NCBI GenBank assembly: GCA_947177935.1
Contig: CAMWWG010000016.1
Location: 1-10,962 of the forward strand
Origin: an uncultured Ruminococcus sp.
GTDB taxonomy: Bacteria; Bacillota; Clostridia; Oscillospirales; Ruminococcaceae
DNA length: 10,962 bases
Direction: 5' to 3'
Below the pieces are notes generated by a model that had not been told where the DNA came from, did not search any database, and saw only the letters and a program-made list of their open reading frames with translations. A program made the position numbers and the translations under genes. This document shows positions 1 to 6,751 of this stretch, in pieces (position 1 is the first letter of the stretch; each line of letters opens with the position of its first letter).

Positions 1-793
1 CCCCCCGGACGGCCTCCGAGATCAGAAAACACTCTCTTGTATGACGATTGTTAAATGCCGTCGGATGAAACTGGATTAAACTCAATCCCCGGATCATTGC
101 ACCCATATTGCAGGCAAACATAATCCCATCGCCCGTGGCAATTGCGGAATTTGTCGTAAATTCGTAAACTCTGCCGATTCCGCCCGTTGCCAGAATCAGA
201 AACTGACTGTGTACAGTTCTGTATTGTGCATCATGGAGCGTGAGTGCCGAAAAGCCGGTCTTTGTTTTCTTCACATCGCACAACAGCGTATTTTCCCGGA
301 TTTCCACATTCGGGAGCGTCTGCACGTGTGCCAGTAATTTTTCAGCAATTTCCCGTCCGGTAGCGTCCTTATGATGGAAAATTCTCCGGCGGCTGTGACC
401 GCCCTCCAGCGTCCGATGATAATCACCATTTTCCATTCTGTCAAAATCCACACCGAGCGAAATGATTCTTGCAATATCCTGCGCCGCTTCTTCGACTAAC
501 ATATGCACGGTTTTATGATTATTCTGAAATCCCCCTGCAATATACGTGTCATTCTCATGCAAAGAAGTCTTATCCTCCGGCGAATTGTAAACCCCGGCAA
601 TACCGCCCTGTGCCAGGGCAGTATTGCAAAGCGCAAGTTCTCTTTTGGATAATAATAATATTCTTGCTGTTTCCGGCAGATTGATCGCAGCATACAAGCC
701 CGCAGCACCCGCACCGGCGATGATGACGTCATAGCAATTTGTATCATTCTCCGGATTATCCGGATTTTCCTGATTTTCAAAATTATCCTGCAT
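1..793 (-). CDS. nadB: L-aspartate oxidase, N-terminal 264 residues (cut by window edge)
   Basis: Flavoprotein that oxidises L-aspartate to iminoaspartate, the first step of de novo NAD synthesis; NadA then makes quinolinate. Visible are the FAD-binding Rossmann motif GAGAAG at about residues 26-31 after a beta strand (YDVIIAG), the ALAQGGIAG loop at 59-67, the family hallmark EGGHSRRR at 130-137 followed by DATGRE, and the LIQFHPTA motif at about 239-246 with the active-site-region His243. EGGHSRRR favours aspartate oxidase over the related succinate dehydrogenase and fumarate reductase flavoproteins. The protein is usually about 430-540 residues, so the C-terminal half lies outside the window. 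The ATG at 793 has AGGAG 10 nt upstream, and that site shares bases with the glgP stop codon (TAAGGAG), so translation is probably coupled. The first 17 residues are an unusual Asn/Glu/Asp/Pro-rich extension before the FAD fold. nadA and nadC are not visible and may lie beyond the edge. Confidence 0.93.
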   Translation of the reverse strand, partial: MQDNFENQENPDNPENDTNCYDVIIAGAGAAGLYAAINLPETARILLLSKRELALCNTALAQGGIAGVYNSPEDKTSLHENDTYIAGGFQNNHKTVHMLVEEAAQDIARIISLGVDFDRMENGDYHRTLEGGHSRRRIFHHKDATGREIAEKLLAHVQTLPNVEIRENTLLCDVKKTKTGFSALTLHDAQYRTVHSQFLILATGGIGRVYEFTTNSAIATGDGIMFACNMGAMIRGLSLIQFHPTAFNNRHTRECFLISEAVRG

Positions 794-807
794 TTTGAAG
801 CATCTCC

Positions 808-3210
808 TTAATTTTCAAACACAACAGGCTGAATTTGCCAGATTTCTTCTGCATATTCCCGGATTGTCCGGTCAGAACTGAATTTCCCTGCATTGCAGAT
901 ATTATGCCACTGTTTCTTCGCAAATGCCATCCGGTCAGCCTGATAATCCTGCAACGCTTTGATCTTCGTGTCACAATAATCCTGGAAATCTCCCAGAACA
1001 TAATAATGATCCGGTTCATGCCAGCTTGCACCTTCGGTCAGTGCGTCGTATAATTCTTTGAAATCGCCACTGCCGCCATCTGAGAACGTGCCATCCATCA
1101 AAGTTTGCACAACTTTCCGGAGCTTCGCATTTTCTGCAAGGATTTTCCGGCTGTCGTAAACCGGGAAAATTTTCTCCAGTTCTTCCACTCTTGCGCCGAA
1201 AATATAATTATTTTCCTCGCCGGCTTCCTGCACGATTTCCACATTTGCGCCGTCATACGTTCCCAGCGTCACGGCACCATTGAGCATTAATTTCATGTTG
1301 CCCGTACCGGATGCCTCTGTGCCGGCTGTGGAAATCTGCTCGGAAATGTCCGCTGCTGCGACTAATTTCTCTGCATAGGAAACGTTGTAATCCGCCACGA
1401 AGAAAACTTTGATCTTGTCGCATACTTCCGGGTCGGCGTCAATCATGGCAGCAATTTCATTAATGAACTTAATAATTGCCTTAGCTCTCCGATAACCAGG
1501 CGCAGCCTTTGCACCGAAGATGAATGCCACCGGCGGAATATTCTCAATACTGCCGTCCTTGATACCATAATATAAATACAGAATGGAGAACGCATTCAGG
1601 AGCTGCCGCTTGTATTCATGCAGACGCTTGATCTGAATATCAAATACTGTATTCTCTGCATCAAAGAATTTCTCGCAAGATGCCTGATCCGCAAAGCGCT
1701 CCGGCTCTCTGGTATAAATATTCTCTACCAGCTGCTGTTTCTTCGTCAGCTTGATGTCCATGAAACGCTTCATGACAGTCTCATCTTCTGCAAACCGGTC
1801 TAAATCTTTGAGTAAATCCAGATTCTTCTTCCAGTCTTCTGAACCTGCCAGTTCTGTCAGCAAGCCGGATAATTCCTGATTGCACAGTGCAAGCCATCTT
1901 CTCTGGGTAATGCCGTTTGTCTTGTTCTGGAAACGTTCCGGATAGAATGTGTACCAGTCCGCCAAAGCCGTATCTTTCAGGATCTGCGTGTGAATTTCTG
2001 CCACGCCATTGACAAAGCTGCCCATGAAAATTGCCATATGCGCCATATGAATCATATTGTCCTGAATGATTCTCATTTTGCGGATTTTGCTCTTGTCTGC
2101 GCCTTTCTGGTATAATTCCGAAATCAGCATTTCATTCAGTCTTACAATGATCTGATAAATTTCCGGTAACAATTCCTGAATTAACGGCGCATACCATTTT
2201 TCGAGTGCCTCCGCCATAATTGTATGATTTGTATACCGGAAAATCTTTCTTGCCATGTCAGCGGCATCCTCAAAACAGATATTTTCCAGCATTAATAACC
2301 GGATCAGCTCCGGGATCGAGATAACCGGATGCGTGTCATTCAACTGGATTGTCAACATGTCTGTCAGATTATCAAAATTCCCATAATCTTCTTTATGCTT
2401 GCGCAATAAATCCTGTAAAGACGCAGAACAGAAGAAATACTGCTGTTTGAGTCTTAATTTCTTGCCCTCGTTGGTATCGTCATTCGGATATAAGCACCGG
2501 GAAATGTCTTCTGCATAAATTTTCTCGGCGCAAGCACCCAAATAATTCTGCGAATTGAATATTTTAAAATCAAATTCCTGCAGCGGCTCTGCCTGCCATA
2601 AACGGAGCGTCCCGATATTTTTGGTATCATAGCCAATCACGGGCATATCATACGGAACGGCTTTCACAGTCTGGTTCTGATATTTTACCAGGACTGTGTC
2701 TTCCTCCCGGCGAATTGACCACGCATCGCCGTATTTCGTCCAGTCATCCGCTGTTTCATCCTGGAAGCCGTTTGTGATTTTTTGCTTGAACAAGCCGTAT
2801 TTATACCGGATGCCATAACCATCCAGCGGCAGATCCAGTGTAGCAGCACTGTCCAGGAAACAAGCGGCTAATCTTCCTAATCCGCCGTTGCCCAGGGCGG
2901 CATCTTCAATTTCTTCCAGGACAGACAGAGATGTGCCCATTTCCTGCAAAGCCTGTTCCATCTCATCATAGATCCCCAGGCAAAGCAAATTATTATAAAT
3001 GCTCCGTCCCATGAGGAATTCCATGGAAAAATAACACGCATGCCGTGCATTTCTGTGTGCGTTCCGGCTGTCCTCCCAGTCTGTTTCCATCAATTGCATG
3101 ACCATTTCACCGATTGCCTGATGAAGTTCCTGCGGTGTGGATTCAGCGGCAGGCTTGCTGAGAACGCCTGTTAAATATTTCTTGAAAGTTTCTTTTGTAT
3201 ACTGCATCAT
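808..3210 (-). CDS. glgP: Glycogen/maltodextrin phosphorylase
   Basis: Cytoplasmic PLP-dependent enzyme (GT35) that releases glucose-1-phosphate from the non-reducing ends of alpha-1,4 glucans. At 800 residues it has normal family length. Motifs in order: CYFSMEFLMGRS at about 59-70, GNGGLGRLAACF at 108-118, QLNDTHP at 289-295, NGITQRRWL at 432-440, RLHEYKRQLLN at 529-539, and the PLP signature EASGTGNMKLMLNG at 632-645, with Lys640 as the expected Schiff-base lysine. It starts at ATGATG; the first ATG overlaps the malQ stop codon (ATGA) and has GGAGG 10 nt upstream, so it is preferred over the second. The gene follows malQ directly and nadB follows 14 bp later. MalQ lengthens short maltodextrins and this enzyme phosphorolyses them, which fits use of stored glycogen or imported starch products. 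Sequence alone does not tell whether glycogen or maltodextrin is the main substrate. Confidence 0.97.
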   Translation of the reverse strand: MMQYTKETFKKYLTGVLSKPAAESTPQELHQAIGEMVMQLMETDWEDSRNAHRNARHACYFSMEFLMGRSIYNNLLCLGIYDEMEQALQEMGTSLSVLEEIEDAALGNGGLGRLAACFLDSAATLDLPLDGYGIRYKYGLFKQKITNGFQDETADDWTKYGDAWSIRREEDTVLVKYQNQTVKAVPYDMPVIGYDTKNIGTLRLWQAEPLQEFDFKIFNSQNYLGACAEKIYAEDISRCLYPNDDTNEGKKLRLKQQYFFCSASLQDLLRKHKEDYGNFDNLTDMLTIQLNDTHPVISIPELIRLLMLENICFEDAADMARKIFRYTNHTIMAEALEKWYAPLIQELLPEIYQIIVRLNEMLISELYQKGADKSKIRKMRIIQDNMIHMAHMAIFMGSFVNGVAEIHTQILKDTALADWYTFYPERFQNKTNGITQRRWLALCNQELSGLLTELAGSEDWKKNLDLLKDLDRFAEDETVMKRFMDIKLTKKQQLVENIYTREPERFADQASCEKFFDAENTVFDIQIKRLHEYKRQLLNAFSILYLYYGIKDGSIENIPPVAFIFGAKAAPGYRRAKAIIKFINEIAAMIDADPEVCDKIKVFFVADYNVSYAEKLVAAADISEQISTAGTEASGTGNMKLMLNGAVTLGTYDGANVEIVQEAGEENNYIFGARVEELEKIFPVYDSRKILAENAKLRKVVQTLMDGTFSDGGSGDFKELYDALTEGASWHEPDHYYVLGDFQDYCDTKIKALQDYQADRMAFAKKQWHNICNAGKFSSDRTIREYAEEIWQIQPVVFEN

Positions 3211-4820
3211 GATTCAGTTTCCTCCGGCTTATGACTTATATTTTTATGAATATTATTTTTCTGATGATTATATTTTCTGACCGGCTTTCTGGTTGCCGGA
3301 TTTGATTTTTCTGAATTTTCAGATATTTCCGGTTTCTTCACGGCTCTGCCGTACGTCCGGTTCAGTTTCCGGATCTGTTTTGCAAGATCTTCCGAGAAAT
3401 CTTCTTCACATGTCCGGTACTGCCAGTTGCCACCCAGAACAGACGGCGTGTTCATCCGACCGGAACGCCCTGCATTCAGAAAATCCTGCATCTGCGCCAC
3501 GGATAATTCCGCAATACTCTGCCATGCACAGGCAATCATTGCTTCCGGAATTTCGGATTTTTTGCGGACTCTCAGGTATTTCTTTGCATATTTGATCGTA
3601 TTCTTGTCAGAATCTTCCAACCAGCCTTTTAATGTCTGGTTGTCATGCGTCCCTGTATAGACAACACAGTGCGGCGATGCAAAATTATGCGGGAGATGTT
3701 CATTGTCCGGGTCACTGTCAAAGCCGAACTGCAGAACTTTCATGCCGGGATAATGCAATGCTTTTAGCATATTCCGAACAGCAGGCGTAATAAATCCCAG
3801 ATCTTCCGCAATAATATTCAAACTGCCCAGTTCCCTGCCCACAGCCTGGAACAATTTCTTATTCGGTCCTTTGCGCCACTTGCCCTTGATGGCATCTTTG
3901 CTTCCGTAGAGAATTGTGTAATAACTTTCAAATCCCCGGAAATGGTCAATCCGGATGACGTCATACAAACCCGCCGCAAATTTCAGTCTGGATGTCCACC
4001 AATTAAAATTACTTTTTCTGTGATAATCCCAGTTATACAACGGATTCCCCCAGAGTTGTCCGGTTGGCGAAAACGGATCGGGCGGACAGCCTGCGACTTC
4101 CACCGGTCTTTTCTGGTCATCCAGGTCAAACAATTCCGGAGATGCCCACACATCCGCACTGTCATAAGCCACATAGATCGGCATATCCCCGATGATTTCC
4201 ACCTGGTGCTGATTGGCATATTTTTTCAGGGCATTCCACTGCTGAGAGAACACAAATTGAATAAAACAGTATAATTCTATTTCATCAGCGAGAGATTTCC
4301 GGGCAGATTCCAAAGCGTCAGGGGCACGCATGGCAAGTCCCTGTTCCCATTCATACCAGGGCGCACCATCATGGGAATCTTTCAGCGCCATAAACAGCGC
4401 ATAATCCGGGAGCCAATGCTTGTTGGCATTCTTGAACGCCGTATAGCCTCTTAATTTCCGTTTGCGGAATCTGGAAAATGCCCGTTTCAGAACGGTGATA
4501 TTACTCCGGTATAATAATTCATAATCAATGCTGTCGGTGTTCCTCTGCCAGAGCATTGCCGCATAGTCTTCATGTTCGAGCAGACCGAGTTCTTCGAGTT
4601 TCTCAAAATCAATAAAATACGGATTTCCGGCATAGACCGAGAATGACTGATAGGGTGAATCTCCGTAACTTGTCGGCGATAATGGGAGGATCTGCCAGCA
4701 AGCCGTTTCGCTTGCCTGGAGAAAATCCACAAAATCATAGGCTGATTTTCCCATTCTGCCGATACCGTATCGTGACGGCAGGCTGGAAATATGCAGCAGA
4801 ATACCACTTTTTCTCATCAT
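3207..4820 (-). CDS. malQ: 4-alpha-glucanotransferase (amylomaltase)
   Basis: Cytoplasmic GH77 enzyme that transfers alpha-1,4-glucan segments between maltodextrins, releasing glucose and making longer chains for phosphorylase. The N-terminus (RKSGILLHISSLPS) is typical. The expected catalytic residues are all present: nucleophile Asp292 in IRIDHFRGFE, acid/base Glu339 in IIAEDLG, and transition-state Asp393 in TGTHDNQT. The WGNPLYNW segment at about 257-264 is also characteristic. At 537 residues it exceeds the usual roughly 500 because of a polar tail of about 45 residues after 'YGRAVKK', first Glu/Asn/Ser-rich and then Asn/His/Lys-rich; this tail is not part of the GH77 fold. The start is ATGATG, with AAGGAG ending 11 nt before the first ATG, making that the likelier start. 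The stop TGA overlaps the glgP start by 4 bp, so the two are probably translated together. The 50-bp gap from rmuC is almost pure A/T and shows no convincing terminator or promoter. Confidence 0.97.
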   Translation of the reverse strand: MMRKSGILLHISSLPSRYGIGRMGKSAYDFVDFLQASETACWQILPLSPTSYGDSPYQSFSVYAGNPYFIDFEKLEELGLLEHEDYAAMLWQRNTDSIDYELLYRSNITVLKRAFSRFRKRKLRGYTAFKNANKHWLPDYALFMALKDSHDGAPWYEWEQGLAMRAPDALESARKSLADEIELYCFIQFVFSQQWNALKKYANQHQVEIIGDMPIYVAYDSADVWASPELFDLDDQKRPVEVAGCPPDPFSPTGQLWGNPLYNWDYHRKSNFNWWTSRLKFAAGLYDVIRIDHFRGFESYYTILYGSKDAIKGKWRKGPNKKLFQAVGRELGSLNIIAEDLGFITPAVRNMLKALHYPGMKVLQFGFDSDPDNEHLPHNFASPHCVVYTGTHDNQTLKGWLEDSDKNTIKYAKKYLRVRKKSEIPEAMIACAWQSIAELSVAQMQDFLNAGRSGRMNTPSVLGGNWQYRTCEEDFSEDLAKQIRKLNRTYGRAVKKPEISENSEKSNPATRKPVRKYNHQKNNIHKNISHKPEETES

Positions 4821-4870
4821 TGAATAATTTACTCCTTTTTTTAAATTTTTTGAACTATAAATTTAAAAAT

Positions 4871-6103
4871 TTAAATTTTTTTAATCTTTTTAGAAATTTT
4901 TATTTTTCGGGGTTCTTTTTTATTTTCATGATTTTTATGATAATTTTCACAAGCAACAGATGGTTCTTCCGTCAGATAATCCTGTACATGATGTAATTTC
5001 CGGTGCAGCTGCCGTGTGCGCACTCCCACTAATTGTTCCAATTCATCGCTTGCACTGGAAATTCTGTCCTGTGTTCTTGTCAGAGCGTCTGTGAATTTAT
5101 CAAATTCTTCCCGGATTTCTTCAAATAATGCCTGAATTTCAGCACTTTGTTTCTGAATGACAATGCTCTGAAACCCCGCTTGCAAGCTCACCAGCAACGC
5201 AGTGAGTGTGGACGGACTTGTGACAAAAATCCGATATTTCCGGAATAATTCTTCCTGCAATCCGGATTGCAGGACTTCTGTATATAAATTCTCCGTCGGG
5301 AAAAACAAAATCCCGAAATCCGTTGTCAATGGAGGGTGCAGATATTTTTCAGAAATGTCTTTTGCCTCGCTCCGGATTCTGTTTGCAAATTGCTTTCTTG
5401 CAGTGGCAATCCGATTCTTGTCTCCCGATTCACAGGCATCCAGTAAATTTCTGTAGGTATCCGCCGGAAATTTGGAATCCACCGGCAGCAGCAATTCCCG
5501 TCCGTTCCGATCCGGCATCCGGACGGCAAATTCTACCTGTCCTTTGCCGATCATGACATTTTTCATATATTGCTTTTCACTTAAAAAATCCGACAAGATT
5601 GCCTCTAACTGGATTTCGCCGACTTCCCCCCGGAGCTTGACATTGGAAAAAACTTTTTTCAGATCTCCTACACTTCCGGCAAGTGCCTGCATCTCTCCAA
5701 GTCCCCTGTGCACCTGTTCCAACCGGAGATTCACTGCGGAGAATGCCTGCTGAAAACGGATATCAAGGACATCCTGCATTTTTTCATCCATCAGACTGCG
5801 CATTTCTTCTTCCATCATCTGAAAATTTCTCTGCATGATGACTTGAACATTCAAAAATTTATCATCATTTTCCCGGGACGAACTTTTTAGGAAGAAATCC
5901 ATTCTGTCAAGCTGTTCCGTGAGCCGTTCATTCATCTGTTCCAGTTTTTCTTCCTGCAAAGCAAACTGCTGATTTTCTGGATTCTCTGAATTTTCTGAAT
6001 TTTCTGGATAACGCATCTGATCCCAGAGCTGCAATAACATTCTGCCCTGAACAACAGTGACAGCGACGAGCAGGGCGCACAGAATCAGAAGAATCCACTG
6101 CAT
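4871..6103 (-). CDS. rmuC: RmuC family DNA recombination/genome maintenance protein
   Basis: Membrane-anchored member of the RmuC family, whose E. coli relative limits inverted-repeat rearrangements; the fold is nuclease-like. Residues 3-19 form one membrane helix. An Asn/Glu-rich spacer follows at 33-45, then a long coiled coil (about 48-140) rich in Glu, Gln and Met. The RmuC core follows, with NVKLRGEVGEIQLEAIL at 154-170, then LPVDSKFP, then PPLTTDFGILFFPTENLYTEVL, and the region SPSTLTALLVSLQAGFQSI. The last 35 or so residues are a basic Asn/His/Lys/Ile tail outside the core. A TTG at 6109 is in frame, but only one base separates it from AAGGAG, whereas the ATG at 6103 is 7 nt from it, so the ATG is chosen and gives 410 residues. 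It heads a minus-strand run into malQ and glgP and is divergent from the 6168-6560 gene. Its promoter is uncertain. Confidence 0.95.
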   Translation of the reverse strand: MQWILLILCALLVAVTVVQGRMLLQLWDQMRYPENSENSENPENQQFALQEEKLEQMNERLTEQLDRMDFFLKSSSRENDDKFLNVQVIMQRNFQMMEEEMRSLMDEKMQDVLDIRFQQAFSAVNLRLEQVHRGLGEMQALAGSVGDLKKVFSNVKLRGEVGEIQLEAILSDFLSEKQYMKNVMIGKGQVEFAVRMPDRNGRELLLPVDSKFPADTYRNLLDACESGDKNRIATARKQFANRIRSEAKDISEKYLHPPLTTDFGILFFPTENLYTEVLQSGLQEELFRKYRIFVTSPSTLTALLVSLQAGFQSIVIQKQSAEIQALFEEIREEFDKFTDALTRTQDRISSASDELEQLVGVRTRQLHRKLHHVQDYLTEEPSVACENYHKNHENKKEPRKIKISKKIKKI

Positions 6104-6110
6104 AAACAAG

Positions 6111-6116
6111 CTCCTT
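6111..6116 (-). promoter_or_regulatory. Ribosome binding site that fixes the rmuC start
   Basis: On the minus strand the sequence AAGGAG lies 7 nt upstream of the ATG at 6103 and only 1 nt upstream of the alternative TTG at 6109. This spacing makes the ATG the credible initiator. The larger 13-mer ACCCGGAAAGGAG that contains it is repeated exactly upstream of the LCP-like gene at 10950-10962. Confidence 0.85.
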
Positions 6117-6153
6117 TCCGGGTAAAATATTCCTGTATTTTAATCTATCAATC

Positions 6154-6160
6154 AGGAGGT
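6154..6160 (+). promoter_or_regulatory. Consensus ribosome binding site for a TTG start
   Basis: AGGAGGT, fully complementary to the 16S rRNA 3' end, lies 7 nt before the TTG at 6168. This perfect site is the main reason to accept the small plus-strand reading frame as a real gene despite its non-ATG start. Confidence 0.9.
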
Positions 6161-6167
6161 CACGCAC

Positions 6168-6560
6168 TTGAAAATTGCAAAACTTACAATTCCGTTTCTG
6201 ATGGGATATTTTCTCTATGCCTTAATTGAAATTCTCGCAAGAGGCTATACACACTGGACAATGACGCTCACCGGCGGTGTTGTCTTCCTGATGATGTCTA
6301 TTGCATTCCGGAATGCACCGCCCATGCCCCGGCAATTTCTATATCTGTTCGGCGCAGTAATTATCACGTCTTTTGAACTTGCCGTGGGTGTCATTGTCAA
6401 TTTATATCTAGGGTGGAATGTCTGGGATTATAGTCATCTGCCGCTGAATTTTCACGGACAGATCTGTTTACTGCACTCGACATTCTGGTATTTCACGAGC
6501 ATTCCAGCAAAAGCGCTGTATGATCTTCTCGAACCGAAACTGAATGCAATTGCTGTGTAA
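6168..6560 (+). CDS. Small four-helix membrane protein, putative CmpB-type ABC transporter permease family (PF06541-like)
   Basis: A 130-residue, strongly hydrophobic protein with about four membrane segments (roughly 6-24, 31-47, 56-80 and 97-112). It resembles the Firmicute family annotated 'putative ABC transporter permease' (PF06541): the tyrosine-glutamate pair in the first helix (YALIE, 17-21), the HWTM turn at 29-32, the buried Glu70 in the third helix, and the diagnostic NLYLGWNVWDYSHLP at 78-92 followed by GQIC at 97-100. The true function of this family is not established, and no ATPase partner is nearby, so the transporter label is weak. Initiation is at TTG behind a perfect AGGAGGT. 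It is the only plus-strand gene here, divergent from rmuC (64 bp apart) and convergent with secDF. A promoter-like sequence beyond its 3' end points toward it and could make antisense RNA. Confidence 0.8.
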   Translation: MKIAKLTIPFLMGYFLYALIEILARGYTHWTMTLTGGVVFLMMSIAFRNAPPMPRQFLYLFGAVIITSFELAVGVIVNLYLGWNVWDYSHLPLNFHGQICLLHSTFWYFTSIPAKALYDLLEPKLNAIAV

Positions 6561-6588
6561 TCCACAAATCCGAAACCAGTCCAATGCT

Positions 6589-6617
6589 ATTATAGCATAT
6601 TTTAGAATCAGATACAA
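6589..6617 (-). promoter_or_regulatory. Promoter-like sequence directed antisense across the PF06541-family gene
   Basis: On the minus strand there is a perfect -10 hexamer TATAAT (6594-6589) with an extended TGC just upstream (6597-6595). Exactly 17 nt further upstream lies TTGTAT (6617-6612), a partial -35 match limited to its first three bases. Predicted transcription would start near 6582 and run leftward through the whole 6168-6560 gene on the opposite strand toward rmuC. The -10 lies inside a 15-bp palindrome (6584-6598). No terminator is evident before rmuC, so the RNA could be an antisense transcript or a long rmuC leader. This is prediction from sequence only. Confidence 0.45.
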
Positions 6618-6679
6618 GTATTTCTGCAATTTTTGTCAGAATCATCAATTATTTTGCTCAAGAATCATCATTTTTCACG

Positions 6680-6723
6680 AAAAAATCAGCCGTCCTGTCT
6701 GAAATTTGAAAATGGACGGCTGA
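6680..6723 (-). terminator. Rho-independent terminator after secDF
   Basis: Perfect 10-bp inverted repeat TCAGCCGTCC (6686-6695) and GGACGGCTGA (6714-6723) around an 18-nt A/T-rich loop. On the minus strand the stem is followed directly by six T residues (6685-6680). It begins 28 nt after the secDF stop codon. In the plus direction the stem is followed by a poorer, interrupted T run, so it may also partly stop transcripts from the convergent 6168-6560 gene. Confidence 0.92.
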
Positions 6724-6751
6724 TAATTTGATTTTCTAAATAATTTTAAAA

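Noticed and set aside
469-684. 71-codon plus-strand open frame opposite nadB
   Set aside because: It is antisense to conserved FAD-binding and EGGHSRRR-containing coding sequence, with no ribosome binding site.
3942-4274. 110-codon plus-strand open frame
   Set aside because: It lies wholly antisense to malQ, has no ribosome binding site and no recognisable protein motif; the malQ frame has full catalytic motifs.
4821-4870. A/T-only inverted repeats and TATAGT between rmuC and malQ as a terminator or promoter
   Set aside because: Pairings are all A:T, there is no G/C stem, and no -35 lies at the right distance from TATAGT; read-through from rmuC is simpler.
4643-4996. 117-codon plus-strand open frame spanning the malQ/rmuC junction
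   Set aside because: Its hydrophobic, Phe/Asn-rich second half is simply the complement of the A/T- and Lys-rich rmuC tail and spacer; there is no ribosome binding site.
6104-6109. Two-residue N-terminal extension of RmuC from a TTG start
   Set aside because: Only one base separates this TTG from AAGGAG, too close for initiation; the ATG at 6103 has the normal 7-nt spacing.
6124-6151. Possible rmuC promoter TTGATA-N16-TATTTT on the minus strand
   Set aside because: The -10 matches only four of six bases and the predicted start would fall almost on the ribosome binding site, leaving a leader of about 14 nt; it remains possible but is not supported enough to list.
6584-6598. Palindrome ATGCTATTATAGCAT as a terminator for the plus-strand gene
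   Set aside because: The stem is short and A/T-rich and is not followed by a clean T run; it is better explained as containing the minus-strand TATAAT element.
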